10,800 nt of DNA, from NCBI GenBank assembly GCA_021443825.1, contig JABUTE010000068.1, forward strand, positions 1-10,800. The letters run 5' to 3'. A model generated the notes under the pieces. That model was not told the origin of the DNA. It made no database searches and saw only the letters and a list, made by a program, of their open reading frames with translations. Origin of the DNA: Bacillota bacterium. GTDB lineage: Bacteria > Bacillota > Clostridia > Peptostreptococcales > Anaerovoracaceae. Shown here piece by piece: positions 1 through 6,175 of this stretch (position 1 is its first letter; each line of letters starts with the position of its first letter). The position numbers were made by a program, and so were the translations under genes.

Positions 1-3
1 TGT

Positions 4-78
4 TGGCTCCGAAGGTCGGGCTCGAACCGACAGCCTACCGGTTAACAGCCGGTTGCTCCGCCATTGAGCTACTTCGGA
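4..78 (-). tRNA. tRNA-Asn (anticodon GTT)
   Basis: This is a 75-nt tRNA including an encoded CCA tail. Read on the minus strand, the acceptor arm pairs TCCGAAG (78-72) with CTTCGGA (14-8), followed by discriminator G at 7 and CCA at 6-4. The anticodon stem CCGGC/GCCGG-type arm holds the loop with GTT at 46-44, which decodes AAC/AAT. The D arm (AGCTCAATGGCGGAGC) and the T arm with GGTTCGAGCCC are canonical. The gene has its own strong promoter upstream. Other RNA genes of the same transcript may lie left of the window edge. Confidence 0.97.
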
Positions 79-104
79 ATGTGTTGTTCCGTAGAACATT
101 GATT

Positions 105-133
105 ACTATACTCCTTTTAAGAGTCATTGTCAA
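105..133 (-). promoter_or_regulatory. Promoter of the tRNA-Asn gene (TTGACA-17-TATAGT)
   Basis: On the minus strand a perfect -35 TTGACA (133-128) is followed by a 17-bp spacer and the -10 TATAGT (110-105). The predicted start is near 98, giving a leader of about 20 nt before the mature tRNA 5' end at 78. Such near-consensus promoters are typical of stable RNA genes. Within the leader, TGTTC-TACG-GAACA (98-85) can form a hairpin capped by a cUACGg tetraloop. Confidence 0.85.
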
Positions 134-151
134 CCGGAACTTTTCTCTGTT

Positions 152-910
152 TTACCGTGCGGCTATCAACTGCAGGCAGCAATTGGTGCTGTCCAGCGAC
201 ACCAGGGTATATTCAACACCTGCAAACAGCCCTCTGGGGCCGTTGTCAAAGGCCTTCTGCGAATGAAGATGGCCGTAGACCGCCCGATCAACGCCTGCTT
301 CTTGAAACAGATCGGTAATACCGGAAGGATCCTTCGACGGCGCTGTCGGAGGAAAATGAGTCATGGCGATCAGCAGAAACGGCTTATCGACGGGCCGGAT
401 GCCCTCCCGCTTTAAGGCAGCTTCTCCTTCCGCCCTTTTTTTGCGGTAATCCTCCACAGACATGCCAAGGCGAAGCAGCTCCCGCTCATAGATCCTGCGG
501 TCGTCCTCCGAAAAATCGGTGTCGCCGGGGCAGATCCACCCTCTGGAACCGATCACGGCAAAGGCATTACGGCTGTCGACATAGGCGCTGTTCTGCAGAA
601 AATCGATGGTGGGATAAAGCCCCCGCATCTTCTTCATGCTGCTCCACCACAGATCGTGGTTTCCCCGCAGCAGAAGCTTTCTGCCGGGCAGCGCATCGAG
701 CCAGGCCAGATCGGCAAGAGCATCCTCCAGCTTCATGCCCCAGCTGATATCGCCGGGCAGCAAAACAAGGTCGCCGGGCTCGACGACCTTTTTCCAGTTT
801 TCTGCCAGCCGCTCTTCGTAGTTGACCCACTGAGGGCCGAAAACGTCCATGGGCTTGTCGATATGCTCTCCGAAGGAGAGATGTGTATCAGCGATCGCAA
901 AGATATTCAT
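152..910 (-). CDS. Calcineurin-like metallophosphoesterase (predicted phosphohydrolase)
   Basis: This 252-residue cytoplasmic protein carries the full set of dinuclear-metal motifs of the calcineurin-like superfamily: D8-x-H10 (ADTH), G53-D54 (GDISWG), G83-N84-H85-D86 (GNHD), H185 (MTHFPP) and H214-x-H216 (GHLH). These residues bind two metal ions and activate water to hydrolyse a phosphate mono- or diester. The natural substrate cannot be told from sequence. The GDISWG and GHLHS forms and the length match a family of stand-alone bacterial phosphohydrolases common in Clostridia. It lies 42 nt downstream of rmuC on the same strand and may be co-transcribed with it. A separate promoter overlaps the rmuC stop, with a predicted start only about 11 nt before the ATG. 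No good Shine-Dalgarno sequence precedes the ATG at 910, so translation may rely on a very short leader. Family assignment is firm; the reaction is not known. Confidence 0.9.
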   Translation of the reverse strand: MNIFAIADTHLSFGEHIDKPMDVFGPQWVNYEERLAENWKKVVEPGDLVLLPGDISWGMKLEDALADLAWLDALPGRKLLLRGNHDLWWSSMKKMRGLYPTIDFLQNSAYVDSRNAFAVIGSRGWICPGDTDFSEDDRRIYERELLRLGMSVEDYRKKRAEGEAALKREGIRPVDKPFLLIAMTHFPPTAPSKDPSGITDLFQEAGVDRAVYGHLHSQKAFDNGPRGLFAGVEYTLVSLDSTNCCLQLIAAR

Positions 911-927
911 AGCACAGACCGTTGAAA

Positions 928-956
928 ATTATAAAGGATAGCAGCTCTTTTTTCAA
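928..956 (-). promoter_or_regulatory. Candidate promoter for the phosphoesterase (TTGAAA-17-TATAAT)
   Basis: On the minus strand TTGAAA (956-951) and a perfect TATAAT (933-928) are separated by 17 bp. The -35 overlaps the rmuC stop codon TGA (955-953). Transcription would start near 921, giving a leader of about 11 nt, consistent with the lack of a Shine-Dalgarno site. The gene could thus be expressed independently of rmuC. This is based on motif match and spacing only. Confidence 0.6.
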
Positions 957-2239
957 TGGGGTAGCCCGGTAAGCTCATCTTCTATGGCAACGGGATCGCC
1001 CCCTGAAAGGCTCTGAACCTGACTGAGCGACCGCTGGATCATGCGGGTACGGGTGCCGATCAGCTTATCCAGATCCTTGTTTGCCTGATCCAGCTTATTC
1101 TGAGTCTGCTCCAGCACTGCGGCAAATTTGTCGAACTCTGCCTTGACATTGCCCAGCACCTGCCATACCTGACTCGCATTTTTACGGATGGCAAGAGCCT
1201 TAAAGCCCATCTGCAGGCTGTTGAGCATGGCGGCCATGGTCGAAGGCCCGGCCAGCATCACCTGATACTCGGACTGCAGCTCTTCCATCAGACCCAGGCT
1301 CACCGCCTCGGCATACAGCCCCTCAAAGGGCAGAAACAGGATGCCGAAATCGGTGGAATACGGCGGCCTGATATATTTATCGTGAATGTCCTTGGCGTCC
1401 TTTTTCAAAGCGTAATACAGCTCTTTTCTGGCATCTGCCAGCGCCTGCGGATCGGCAGCCTCGGCTGCATCGCACACCTTTGCATAAGCGTCTGCCGGAA
1501 ACTTAGCGTCGATGGGCAGCAGCACCGGCGAGTTTCCGTCTCCGGGCAGTCTGACGGCAAATTCCACCCGTTCCTGGGAAGAGGGGTCGACAGGCGTATT
1601 TTCCAGATATTGCTCCGGCGCAAGCAGCTGCTCTAAGATGGCCTTCAGCTGCAGCTCGCCCAATATGCCTCTCTTCTTAACATTTCCAAGCACCCGCTTC
1701 AGATCGCCCACCCCCTGGGCAAGGCCCTGCATCTCGCCAAGGCCCTTGTAGACCTGCTCCAGACTCTCCTGCACCGCCGCAAAGGATCTGGAGAGGCGGC
1801 TGTCCAGGCTCTGCTGCAGCTTTTCATCTACCGTTTGACGCATCCTCTCCAGCTGCAGGCTGTTTTCGCTGCGAAGCTGCTCCAGCTGCCGGTCGACACC
1901 GGTGCGGATATTTTCCACGGAGCCTCGCATGGCTTCAAAGCGCAGCTCCTCCTTCGTGGCGCTGCTTTCCACATTGCGGGATAGCCCTTCCACGCAGGTC
2001 TCCACCGTGTGGGTCAGGTCGGCCTTGACCTGTGCCAGATCGCGGCGCGTTTCTTCGATATCGTCTTTCAGCGCTCTGCTTTCCGACAGAAAGCTCTCTG
2101 CCGCGGTCTCCATCGCCTTTTTCGCCCGGATCACAGTTCTTCGATTCTTTCTTTCCGTCAGAAAGAGTGCCGCCGTTACGGTCAGTAAGAAAAGCTGCAG
2201 CGCCAAGACCGCATACAGCAAAACAGTCGTATCTTTCAT
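953..2239 (-). CDS. rmuC: DNA recombination protein RmuC
   Basis: This 428-residue protein is of the RmuC family, which limits inversions and rearrangements at short repeats and has a predicted PD-(D/E)XK-like nuclease fold. Residues 5-27 form a single hydrophobic anchor, and roughly 40-170 form a long coiled coil. The conserved core follows: GNVKKRGILGE (185-195), VEFAVRLPG (225-233), the presumed active-site strand with IDAKFP (243-248), FGILFLPFEGLYAE (298-311) and the GPST...NSLQMGF segment (331-346). A second coiled coil lies at about 365-395. Order and length are normal for the family. I chose the ATG at 2239 because GGAGG sits 6 nt upstream and the anchor follows at once. The in-frame ATG at 2308 lacks such a site and would run through the divergent neighbour's promoter and start. 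It is transcribed divergently from the GH18 gene, with 67 bp between starts, and is followed by the phosphoesterase. No clear -35/-10 pair was found for it. Confidence 0.95.
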   Translation of the reverse strand: MKDTTVLLYAVLALQLFLLTVTAALFLTERKNRRTVIRAKKAMETAAESFLSESRALKDDIEETRRDLAQVKADLTHTVETCVEGLSRNVESSATKEELRFEAMRGSVENIRTGVDRQLEQLRSENSLQLERMRQTVDEKLQQSLDSRLSRSFAAVQESLEQVYKGLGEMQGLAQGVGDLKRVLGNVKKRGILGELQLKAILEQLLAPEQYLENTPVDPSSQERVEFAVRLPGDGNSPVLLPIDAKFPADAYAKVCDAAEAADPQALADARKELYYALKKDAKDIHDKYIRPPYSTDFGILFLPFEGLYAEAVSLGLMEELQSEYQVMLAGPSTMAAMLNSLQMGFKALAIRKNASQVWQVLGNVKAEFDKFAAVLEQTQNKLDQANKDLDKLIGTRTRMIQRSLSQVQSLSGGDPVAIEDELTGLPH

Positions 2240-2254
2240 GCAAGCCTCCGAAAG

Positions 2255-2283
2255 TTGCCTTTTGCTTAGAAATACGGTAAAAT
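2255..2283 (+). promoter_or_regulatory. Promoter of the GH18 gene (TTGCCT-17-TAAAAT)
   Basis: TTGCCT (2255-2260) and TAAAAT (2278-2283) are 17 bp apart in the 67-bp divergent region between rmuC and the GH18 gene. The predicted start is near 2290. The short leader contains the purine-rich ribosome site AAAGGA (2292-2297), 9 nt before the ATG at 2307. It is a good sigma-A-like match. No sporulation sigma-factor element was recognised. Confidence 0.6.
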
Positions 2284-2306
2284 ACAGAAGGAAAGGAAAC
2301 CCATCC

Positions 2307-4040
2307 ATGAAACAATTTCATCGTTTTGATCTTACCACATTCGTGCGTACATTTTTTTGTATCATTATACTCTCCTTCCTGCTTCTTCCGCAAATCGCCT
2401 TTGCATCCCCCCTGCTCGATGAATACAATTATGTGCCTCTGTATTTCGACGGCTACGATACCGGCTATCAGGCATGCACCATCAAGGGAAATGCCTATAT
2501 TCCCATCGATGCCTTAAAGGAATACGGCGACTGCACCGGCTTTGCCATCGATGAGCAGAAAAAGCAGATCCTCTTTACTCCGGCAGAAATGGACCTGTTT
2601 ATCGGAGACGAAGAGACCACCGCCTTTATTCAGCAATACGCAGGAACCTGCTATTATTCTCTTAAGACCATCGACCGCACCGCCTATGTATCGCTGAATC
2701 TGATCAGGGATTTCTGCGATCTTTCCTATACCGTCGATGAAGACGATGTGAGCAGCAATAAGAACGCCACCGCTATCACCTGCGTCAATATGGAGCGTGC
2801 CTCCGACTCTGTCCGCACGGCTGCCGTCGTCCGCAGGACCGCAGCTGCCGGCTCTCTGTTTGACGCAGACGGCGGAAAGATCACCCTGAAGAAGGGGCAG
2901 GAGGTCTATGTTCTGGGCTCCACCTCCAATTTCTATCAGGTCAGGACCTTTGACGGCGATGTCTGCTATGTGTCAAAAAGCGATCTGGGAGAGGTGGTAT
3001 CGGGAAACCCCGGCTACGATTATATCTATACCGCCAAAAAGAAAGATCTTTCCGGCGACAAATTCAATATGGTATGGTTTTCGGCCAATGCCTCCGGCGT
3101 CAGCGCTCTGCCTCCCGATGAGGACGGGGTCGACGTGGTCGCTCCGGTCTGGCTGCATCAGATCGTAAACGGAGACGGCAACGTAGAAAGCTGCGGAGAC
3201 AGAGGCTTCGTCGACCTGTGCCATGAGCGCAACAAGCAGGTCTGGATCTGCCTTACCAACGATATGACGACCAAGGGCTCCACCAATTATACCTCCGCGG
3301 TGCTGGCAGACGAACAGCTGCGGCGCAAGACTGTTGCCCAGTATCTCTTCTATGCCTGCCTGTTCGATGCCGACGGATTGAACATCGACTACGAGGATGT
3401 GCTTACCGCCGACGGCAGCAATCTGACCCTGTTTACCGCAGAGCTCTACGAATATTGCAGCCGCCTGGGCCTGGTGCTCTCATCGGATGTGCTGATCCCC
3501 ACCCCCGGAAATCTGAAGATCTATCAATATGACAAGGTCATCGATTCGCTGGACTACCTGTGCGCTATGACCTACGACCAGCACTGGTCGTCGTCGCCGC
3601 AGGCAGGCTCGGTCTCCGATCAGACCTGGTATACCCAATGCATCGAGGATCTGCTGCAATATTGCCCCGGCGAAAAGCTGCTGATGGGCGTGCCCTTCTA
3701 TACCCGCATCTGGAACGTCGATGCCAAAGGAAACAAGCTGGGCTCAACAGCGGTCATCATGGATTCCGCCAGGATCAAGGTCAGCCGGTCGGGCATCACC
3801 CCCGTATGGCTTCCCGATAAGGGCCAGTATTACATCGAATATACCGAAAACGGCAAGCTCTATCGCATCTGGCTGGAAGATAAGCGCTCCATCGCCACCC
3901 GCCTGAGCAACGTCTATTACTACGGCCTGGCAGGCACCTGCTGCTGGCGCTACGGTCAGCAGGAAGAAGGGATCCTGCAGGTCTTCGACGACATCTATCA
4001 CTGCGGGGGATCTCCCGGAGCCTACACCGAGCCGTATTGA
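2307..4040 (+). CDS. Secreted glycoside hydrolase family 18 protein with SH3-type domain
   Basis: This 577-residue protein is predicted to be exported. Residues 1-34 are a signal peptide (basic start, hydrophobic 16-32, AFA cleavage site). Residues about 42-160 resemble the copper-amine-oxidase N-terminal-like wall domain, with YIPIDALKEYG (64-74) and a second AYVSLNLIRDF copy (126-136). Residues about 172-230 are an SH3-type module (VRRTAAAGS, then VCYVSKSDLGEV). From about 253 a GH18 barrel follows, with the catalytic strand DGLNIDYE (356-363; E363 the presumed acid), MTYDQHW (421-427) on the barrel floor and a late W547. GH18 enzymes of this build, such as the YaaH/SleL-like group, cleave after N-acetylglucosamine in peptidoglycan or chitin-like polymers. 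A role in wall or spore-cortex remodelling is inferred. In-frame codons run back to 1902 but lie antisense to rmuC; the ATG at 2307 fits the signal peptide, ribosome site and promoter. The gene ends before a bidirectional terminator and seems monocistronic. Confidence 0.88.
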   Translation: MKQFHRFDLTTFVRTFFCIIILSFLLLPQIAFASPLLDEYNYVPLYFDGYDTGYQACTIKGNAYIPIDALKEYGDCTGFAIDEQKKQILFTPAEMDLFIGDEETTAFIQQYAGTCYYSLKTIDRTAYVSLNLIRDFCDLSYTVDEDDVSSNKNATAITCVNMERASDSVRTAAVVRRTAAAGSLFDADGGKITLKKGQEVYVLGSTSNFYQVRTFDGDVCYVSKSDLGEVVSGNPGYDYIYTAKKKDLSGDKFNMVWFSANASGVSALPPDEDGVDVVAPVWLHQIVNGDGNVESCGDRGFVDLCHERNKQVWICLTNDMTTKGSTNYTSAVLADEQLRRKTVAQYLFYACLFDADGLNIDYEDVLTADGSNLTLFTAELYEYCSRLGLVLSSDVLIPTPGNLKIYQYDKVIDSLDYLCAMTYDQHWSSSPQAGSVSDQTWYTQCIEDLLQYCPGEKLLMGVPFYTRIWNVDAKGNKLGSTAVIMDSARIKVSRSGITPVWLPDKGQYYIEYTENGKLYRIWLEDKRSIATRLSNVYYYGLAGTCCWRYGQQEEGILQVFDDIYHCGGSPGAYTEPY

Positions 4041-4126
4041 GCAACCCCGTTGGCGCAGCTTCCCTGCCCTGCGTGCTGCCGCCGGACTCCATCGATCCAA
4101 GCCCCGCGATGCCCACCATGCCGCGC

Positions 4127-4179
4127 AAAAAAGCAAAAGCCGGAACCCCGAAGGGTCCGGCTTATTTGATTGCTTTTTT
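4127..4179. terminator. Bidirectional rho-independent terminator
   Basis: AGCCGGA (4138-4144) pairs with TCCGGCT (4156-4162), extended by CCC/GGG around a CGAA loop, with A4145 bulged. The flanks AAAAAAGCAA (4127-4136) and TTGCTTTTTT (4170-4179) are also complementary, so each strand has a T-rich tail after the hairpin. It lies between the convergent GH18 gene (ends 4040) and ispH-S1 (ends 4193) and serves both. Confidence 0.88.
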
Positions 4180-4192
4180 GGGATCTGCAGAA

Positions 4193-5332
4193 TTACTCTT
4201 CAACGGGAGCTGCTTCTTCAACAGCTTCAACGTTGTCGATAGTCGCCTTGATGCTCAGGGAGATTCTCTTTCTCTCCTTGTCGATCTCCAGGATCTTAGC
4301 GTTAACGACCTGACCGATGGTCAGCTCGTCGCTGATCTTGTTGACTCTCTTATGAGCAACTTCGGAGATGTGTACCAGACCGTCAAGTCCGGGAGCCAGT
4401 TCTACGAAGGCACCGTATTCCTTGATCTGAACGACCTTACCGGTGATGACCTGACCTTCTGCATACTGTTCGTCAATTACAGACCAGGGCTCGGGGCTGT
4501 TCTGCTTCATGCCGAGAGAGATCTTTCCCTTTTCGACATTCATGCTCAGGATCTTTACGTTTACCGTCTGGCCGATCTCAAGAGCTTCCTGCGGGTGCTT
4601 CAGCTTGCCCCAGGAGATCTCGGAGATGTGGAGCAGGCCGTCGATGCCGCCGATGTCGACGAAGGCGCCGTAATCGGTGAATCTCATGACCTTACCTTCA
4701 ACGACGTCTCCGACGTTGAGAGTATCCCAGATCTGGGCGATCATCTTGTTCTTTTCTTCGGTCAGGAAGGCCTTGTGGCTGAAGACAGCCTTGTTTCTCT
4801 TAGCGTCTACTCTGGTGACCTTTACGGGCAGAGTCTTGCCGATGTATTCAGCAGCAGTCTCTACATAGTGATCAGCAAGCTGAGACATGGGGATGAAGCC
4901 GGAAACTTCCTTGTAGGTAGCGATGACGCCGCCCTTGACTTCCTTAACAACGGTAACGTTGATGACTTCCTTGTTATCCAGGAAGGCATTGATCTCTTCC
5001 CAGTTTTCGCCGGACTGCATTCTTCTGTTGGACAGGAGAATGTTTCCGTCGCCGTCATCGGTCTTGATGACCTTTGCCTGGACCTCATCACCTTCGTGGA
5101 ACATCTCGGTGAGAGTCTGGCCTTCTTCTTTCGCAACCTCTGCAACAGGCAGCATACCGTCCTTCTTGCAGCCCAGGTTGATAACGACATAATCATTGGT
5201 GACTGCGACGACAGAGCCGGTTACGACTTCGCCTCTTCCGGGAAGCTTAAGGGACTTTTCGATCTCGTCCATGTATGCGGACATATCGATCATTTCTTCG
5301 TTCTGCAGTTCGTTGGTGAGTACTTCACTCAT
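4193..5332 (-). CDS. Possible internally initiated S1-only protein (379 residues)
   Basis: Within ispH-S1 the in-frame ATG at 5332 (fusion residue 282) lies exactly at the domain junction. A strong AAGGAGG (5350-5344) precedes it by 11 nt, slightly longer than the usual optimum. Starting here would give a 379-residue protein with four S1 repeats and no IspH part, close to the size of stand-alone S1-like proteins of Firmicutes. A possible promoter sits about 60-90 nt upstream. All nine arginines of this half use AGA, as in the small zinc-ribbon gene, a bias expected for a highly expressed gene; the IspH half mixes AGA, AGG, CGG, CGC, CGA and CGT. The signals are seen; actual separate expression is inference. 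Confidence 0.5.
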   Translation of the reverse strand: MSEVLTNELQNEEMIDMSAYMDEIEKSLKLPGRGEVVTGSVVAVTNDYVVINLGCKKDGMLPVAEVAKEEGQTLTEMFHEGDEVQAKVIKTDDGDGNILLSNRRMQSGENWEEINAFLDNKEVINVTVVKEVKGGVIATYKEVSGFIPMSQLADHYVETAAEYIGKTLPVKVTRVDAKRNKAVFSHKAFLTEEKNKMIAQIWDTLNVGDVVEGKVMRFTDYGAFVDIGGIDGLLHISEISWGKLKHPQEALEIGQTVNVKILSMNVEKGKISLGMKQNSPEPWSVIDEQYAEGQVITGKVVQIKEYGAFVELAPGLDGLVHISEVAHKRVNKISDELTIGQVVNAKILEIDKERKRISLSIKATIDNVEAVEEAAPVEE

Positions 5333-6175
5333 GTTGGCAATAACCTCCTTAATTATACGTTCAGGGACTGATGCCCCTGCCGCAACGCCTATATTATTAT
5401 ATTTCAGGCAACTTTTCAAGTCCAAATCGTCAAAAGATTCAATAAAAAAGCTTGCATTGCAATATTTTCTGCAAATTTCGAAGAGTTTTTGGGAATTGGA
5501 GCTGTTTTTATCGCCTATGACGACCATACAGTCGGTGTTTTGAGCCAAAAGCGCGGCTCCCTGCTGGCGGTCGCGGGTGGCCCTGCAGATGGTGTCGTGA
5601 ACGGTCAGATCCGTGCATTGCTCTCGGAAGATCCCGGTGATGGTATCGAATTTCTCGCGGGTGACGGTGGTCTGAGCGGCAATGGCAAGAGGCCTGTTTT
5701 TCCACTGCAGCGCCAGTGCCTGTGCCCGGTCAGCCGTCTGTACGGCACCTGCAGAAAGACGGGTGCTTCCCAGAATGCCGATGACCTCCGGGTGGTTTTC
5801 ATCGCCCACAACGGCAAAGGCCCTGCCCTGCGCCTGCGCCTCTTTTGCCAGGCTGTGGATCTTGCCCACAAAGGGACAGGTGGCATCGATGAGGGTGATC
5901 CTTTTTTCCGCGGCCTTCTCATAGGTGCGGTCGGGCTCGCCGTGGGCCCGGATAAAGACCCTGGAGCCTTCCGGCGCTTCGTCGATGGATCCGATGGTGA
6001 TCAGCCCTCTGGCCTGCAGGTCGTCGGTCACGGCGGCGTTGTGGATCAGCTGCCCCAGGCAGTACAGGGGAACACGCTCTTCGGCTGCTTTTTGCAGCTC
6101 TTCTTCAGCTCTTCGTACGGCGTTGGTAACACCGAAGCAAAAGCCGGCATTGGCGGCAAGTTCAATGTGTTTCAT
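4193..6175 (-). CDS. ispH: Bifunctional 4-hydroxy-3-methylbut-2-enyl diphosphate reductase / S1 RNA-binding protein
   Basis: This 660-residue fusion joins two proteins. Residues 1-281 are IspH (LytB), the last enzyme of the MEP pathway, which reduces HMBPP to IPP and DMAPP with a [4Fe-4S] cluster. Cluster cysteines C13 (GFCFGV), C100 (DATCPFV) and C197 (TICRAT) are present, as are H45, H78, H128 with catalytic E130 (NHPE), the SSNS loop (225-228) and S269. Residues 282-660 hold four S1 OB-fold repeats at about 314-384, 399-468, 486-556 and 573-642, with the last two most canonical (YGAFV...GLDGLVHISE type), and an acidic tail. Such fusions are known in Clostridia, where the S1 part is annotated as ribosomal-protein-S1-like. 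The ATG at 6175 overlaps the rarA stop (TAATG), and GGAGGGG lies 11 nt upstream, so translation is probably coupled. Codon use changes sharply at the junction, and an internal promoter, ribosome site and ATG (5332) suggest separate expression of the S1 half. Confidence 0.94.
   Translation of the reverse strand: MKHIELAANAGFCFGVTNAVRRAEEELQKAAEERVPLYCLGQLIHNAAVTDDLQARGLITIGSIDEAPEGSRVFIRAHGEPDRTYEKAAEKRITLIDATCPFVGKIHSLAKEAQAQGRAFAVVGDENHPEVIGILGSTRLSAGAVQTADRAQALALQWKNRPLAIAAQTTVTREKFDTITGIFREQCTDLTVHDTICRATRDRQQGAALLAQNTDCMVVIGDKNSSNSQKLFEICRKYCNASFFIESFDDLDLKSCLKYNNIGVAAGASVPERIIKEVIANMSEVLTNELQNEEMIDMSAYMDEIEKSLKLPGRGEVVTGSVVAVTNDYVVINLGCKKDGMLPVAEVAKEEGQTLTEMFHEGDEVQAKVIKTDDGDGNILLSNRRMQSGENWEEINAFLDNKEVINVTVVKEVKGGVIATYKEVSGFIPMSQLADHYVETAAEYIGKTLPVKVTRVDAKRNKAVFSHKAFLTEEKNKMIAQIWDTLNVGDVVEGKVMRFTDYGAFVDIGGIDGLLHISEISWGKLKHPQEALEIGQTVNVKILSMNVEKGKISLGMKQNSPEPWSVIDEQYAEGQVITGKVVQIKEYGAFVELAPGLDGLVHISEVAHKRVNKISDELTIGQVVNAKILEIDKERKRISLSIKATIDNVEAVEEAAPVEE
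5391..5425 (-). promoter_or_regulatory. Candidate internal promoter for the S1 half of ispH-S1
   Basis: On the minus strand, inside the end of the IspH domain, two overlapping pairs are visible: TTGAAA (5419-5414) with TAATAT (5396-5391) at 17 bp, and TTGGAC (5425-5420) with a perfect TATAAT (5401-5396) at 18 bp. The surrounding 100 bp is unusually AT-rich for this gene. A transcript from here would have a leader of about 50 nt before the internal ATG at 5332. Coding constraint makes a chance match possible. Confidence 0.4.

Noticed and set aside
85..98. TGTTC-N4-GAACA as a LexA/DinR box
   Set aside because: Gram-positive LexA boxes have the order GAAC-N4-GTTC. This is the reverse and fits better as an RNA hairpin in the tRNA leader.
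1902..2306. An in-frame 135-codon upstream extension of the GH18 gene
   Set aside because: It is entirely antisense to rmuC and its divergent promoter region, and it would bury the clear signal peptide that starts at 2307.
2240..2308. A longer rmuC start at 2308 adding 23 residues
   Set aside because: It lacks a ribosome site and overlaps the GH18 promoter; the ATG at 2239 has GGAGG at 6 nt.
4037..5371. A plus-strand open frame of 444 codons opposite the S1 half
   Set aside because: It is the antisense shadow of a strongly codon-biased gene. It has no ribosome site, its composition is rich in DL/VD stretches, and the opposite strand encodes four clear S1 repeats.
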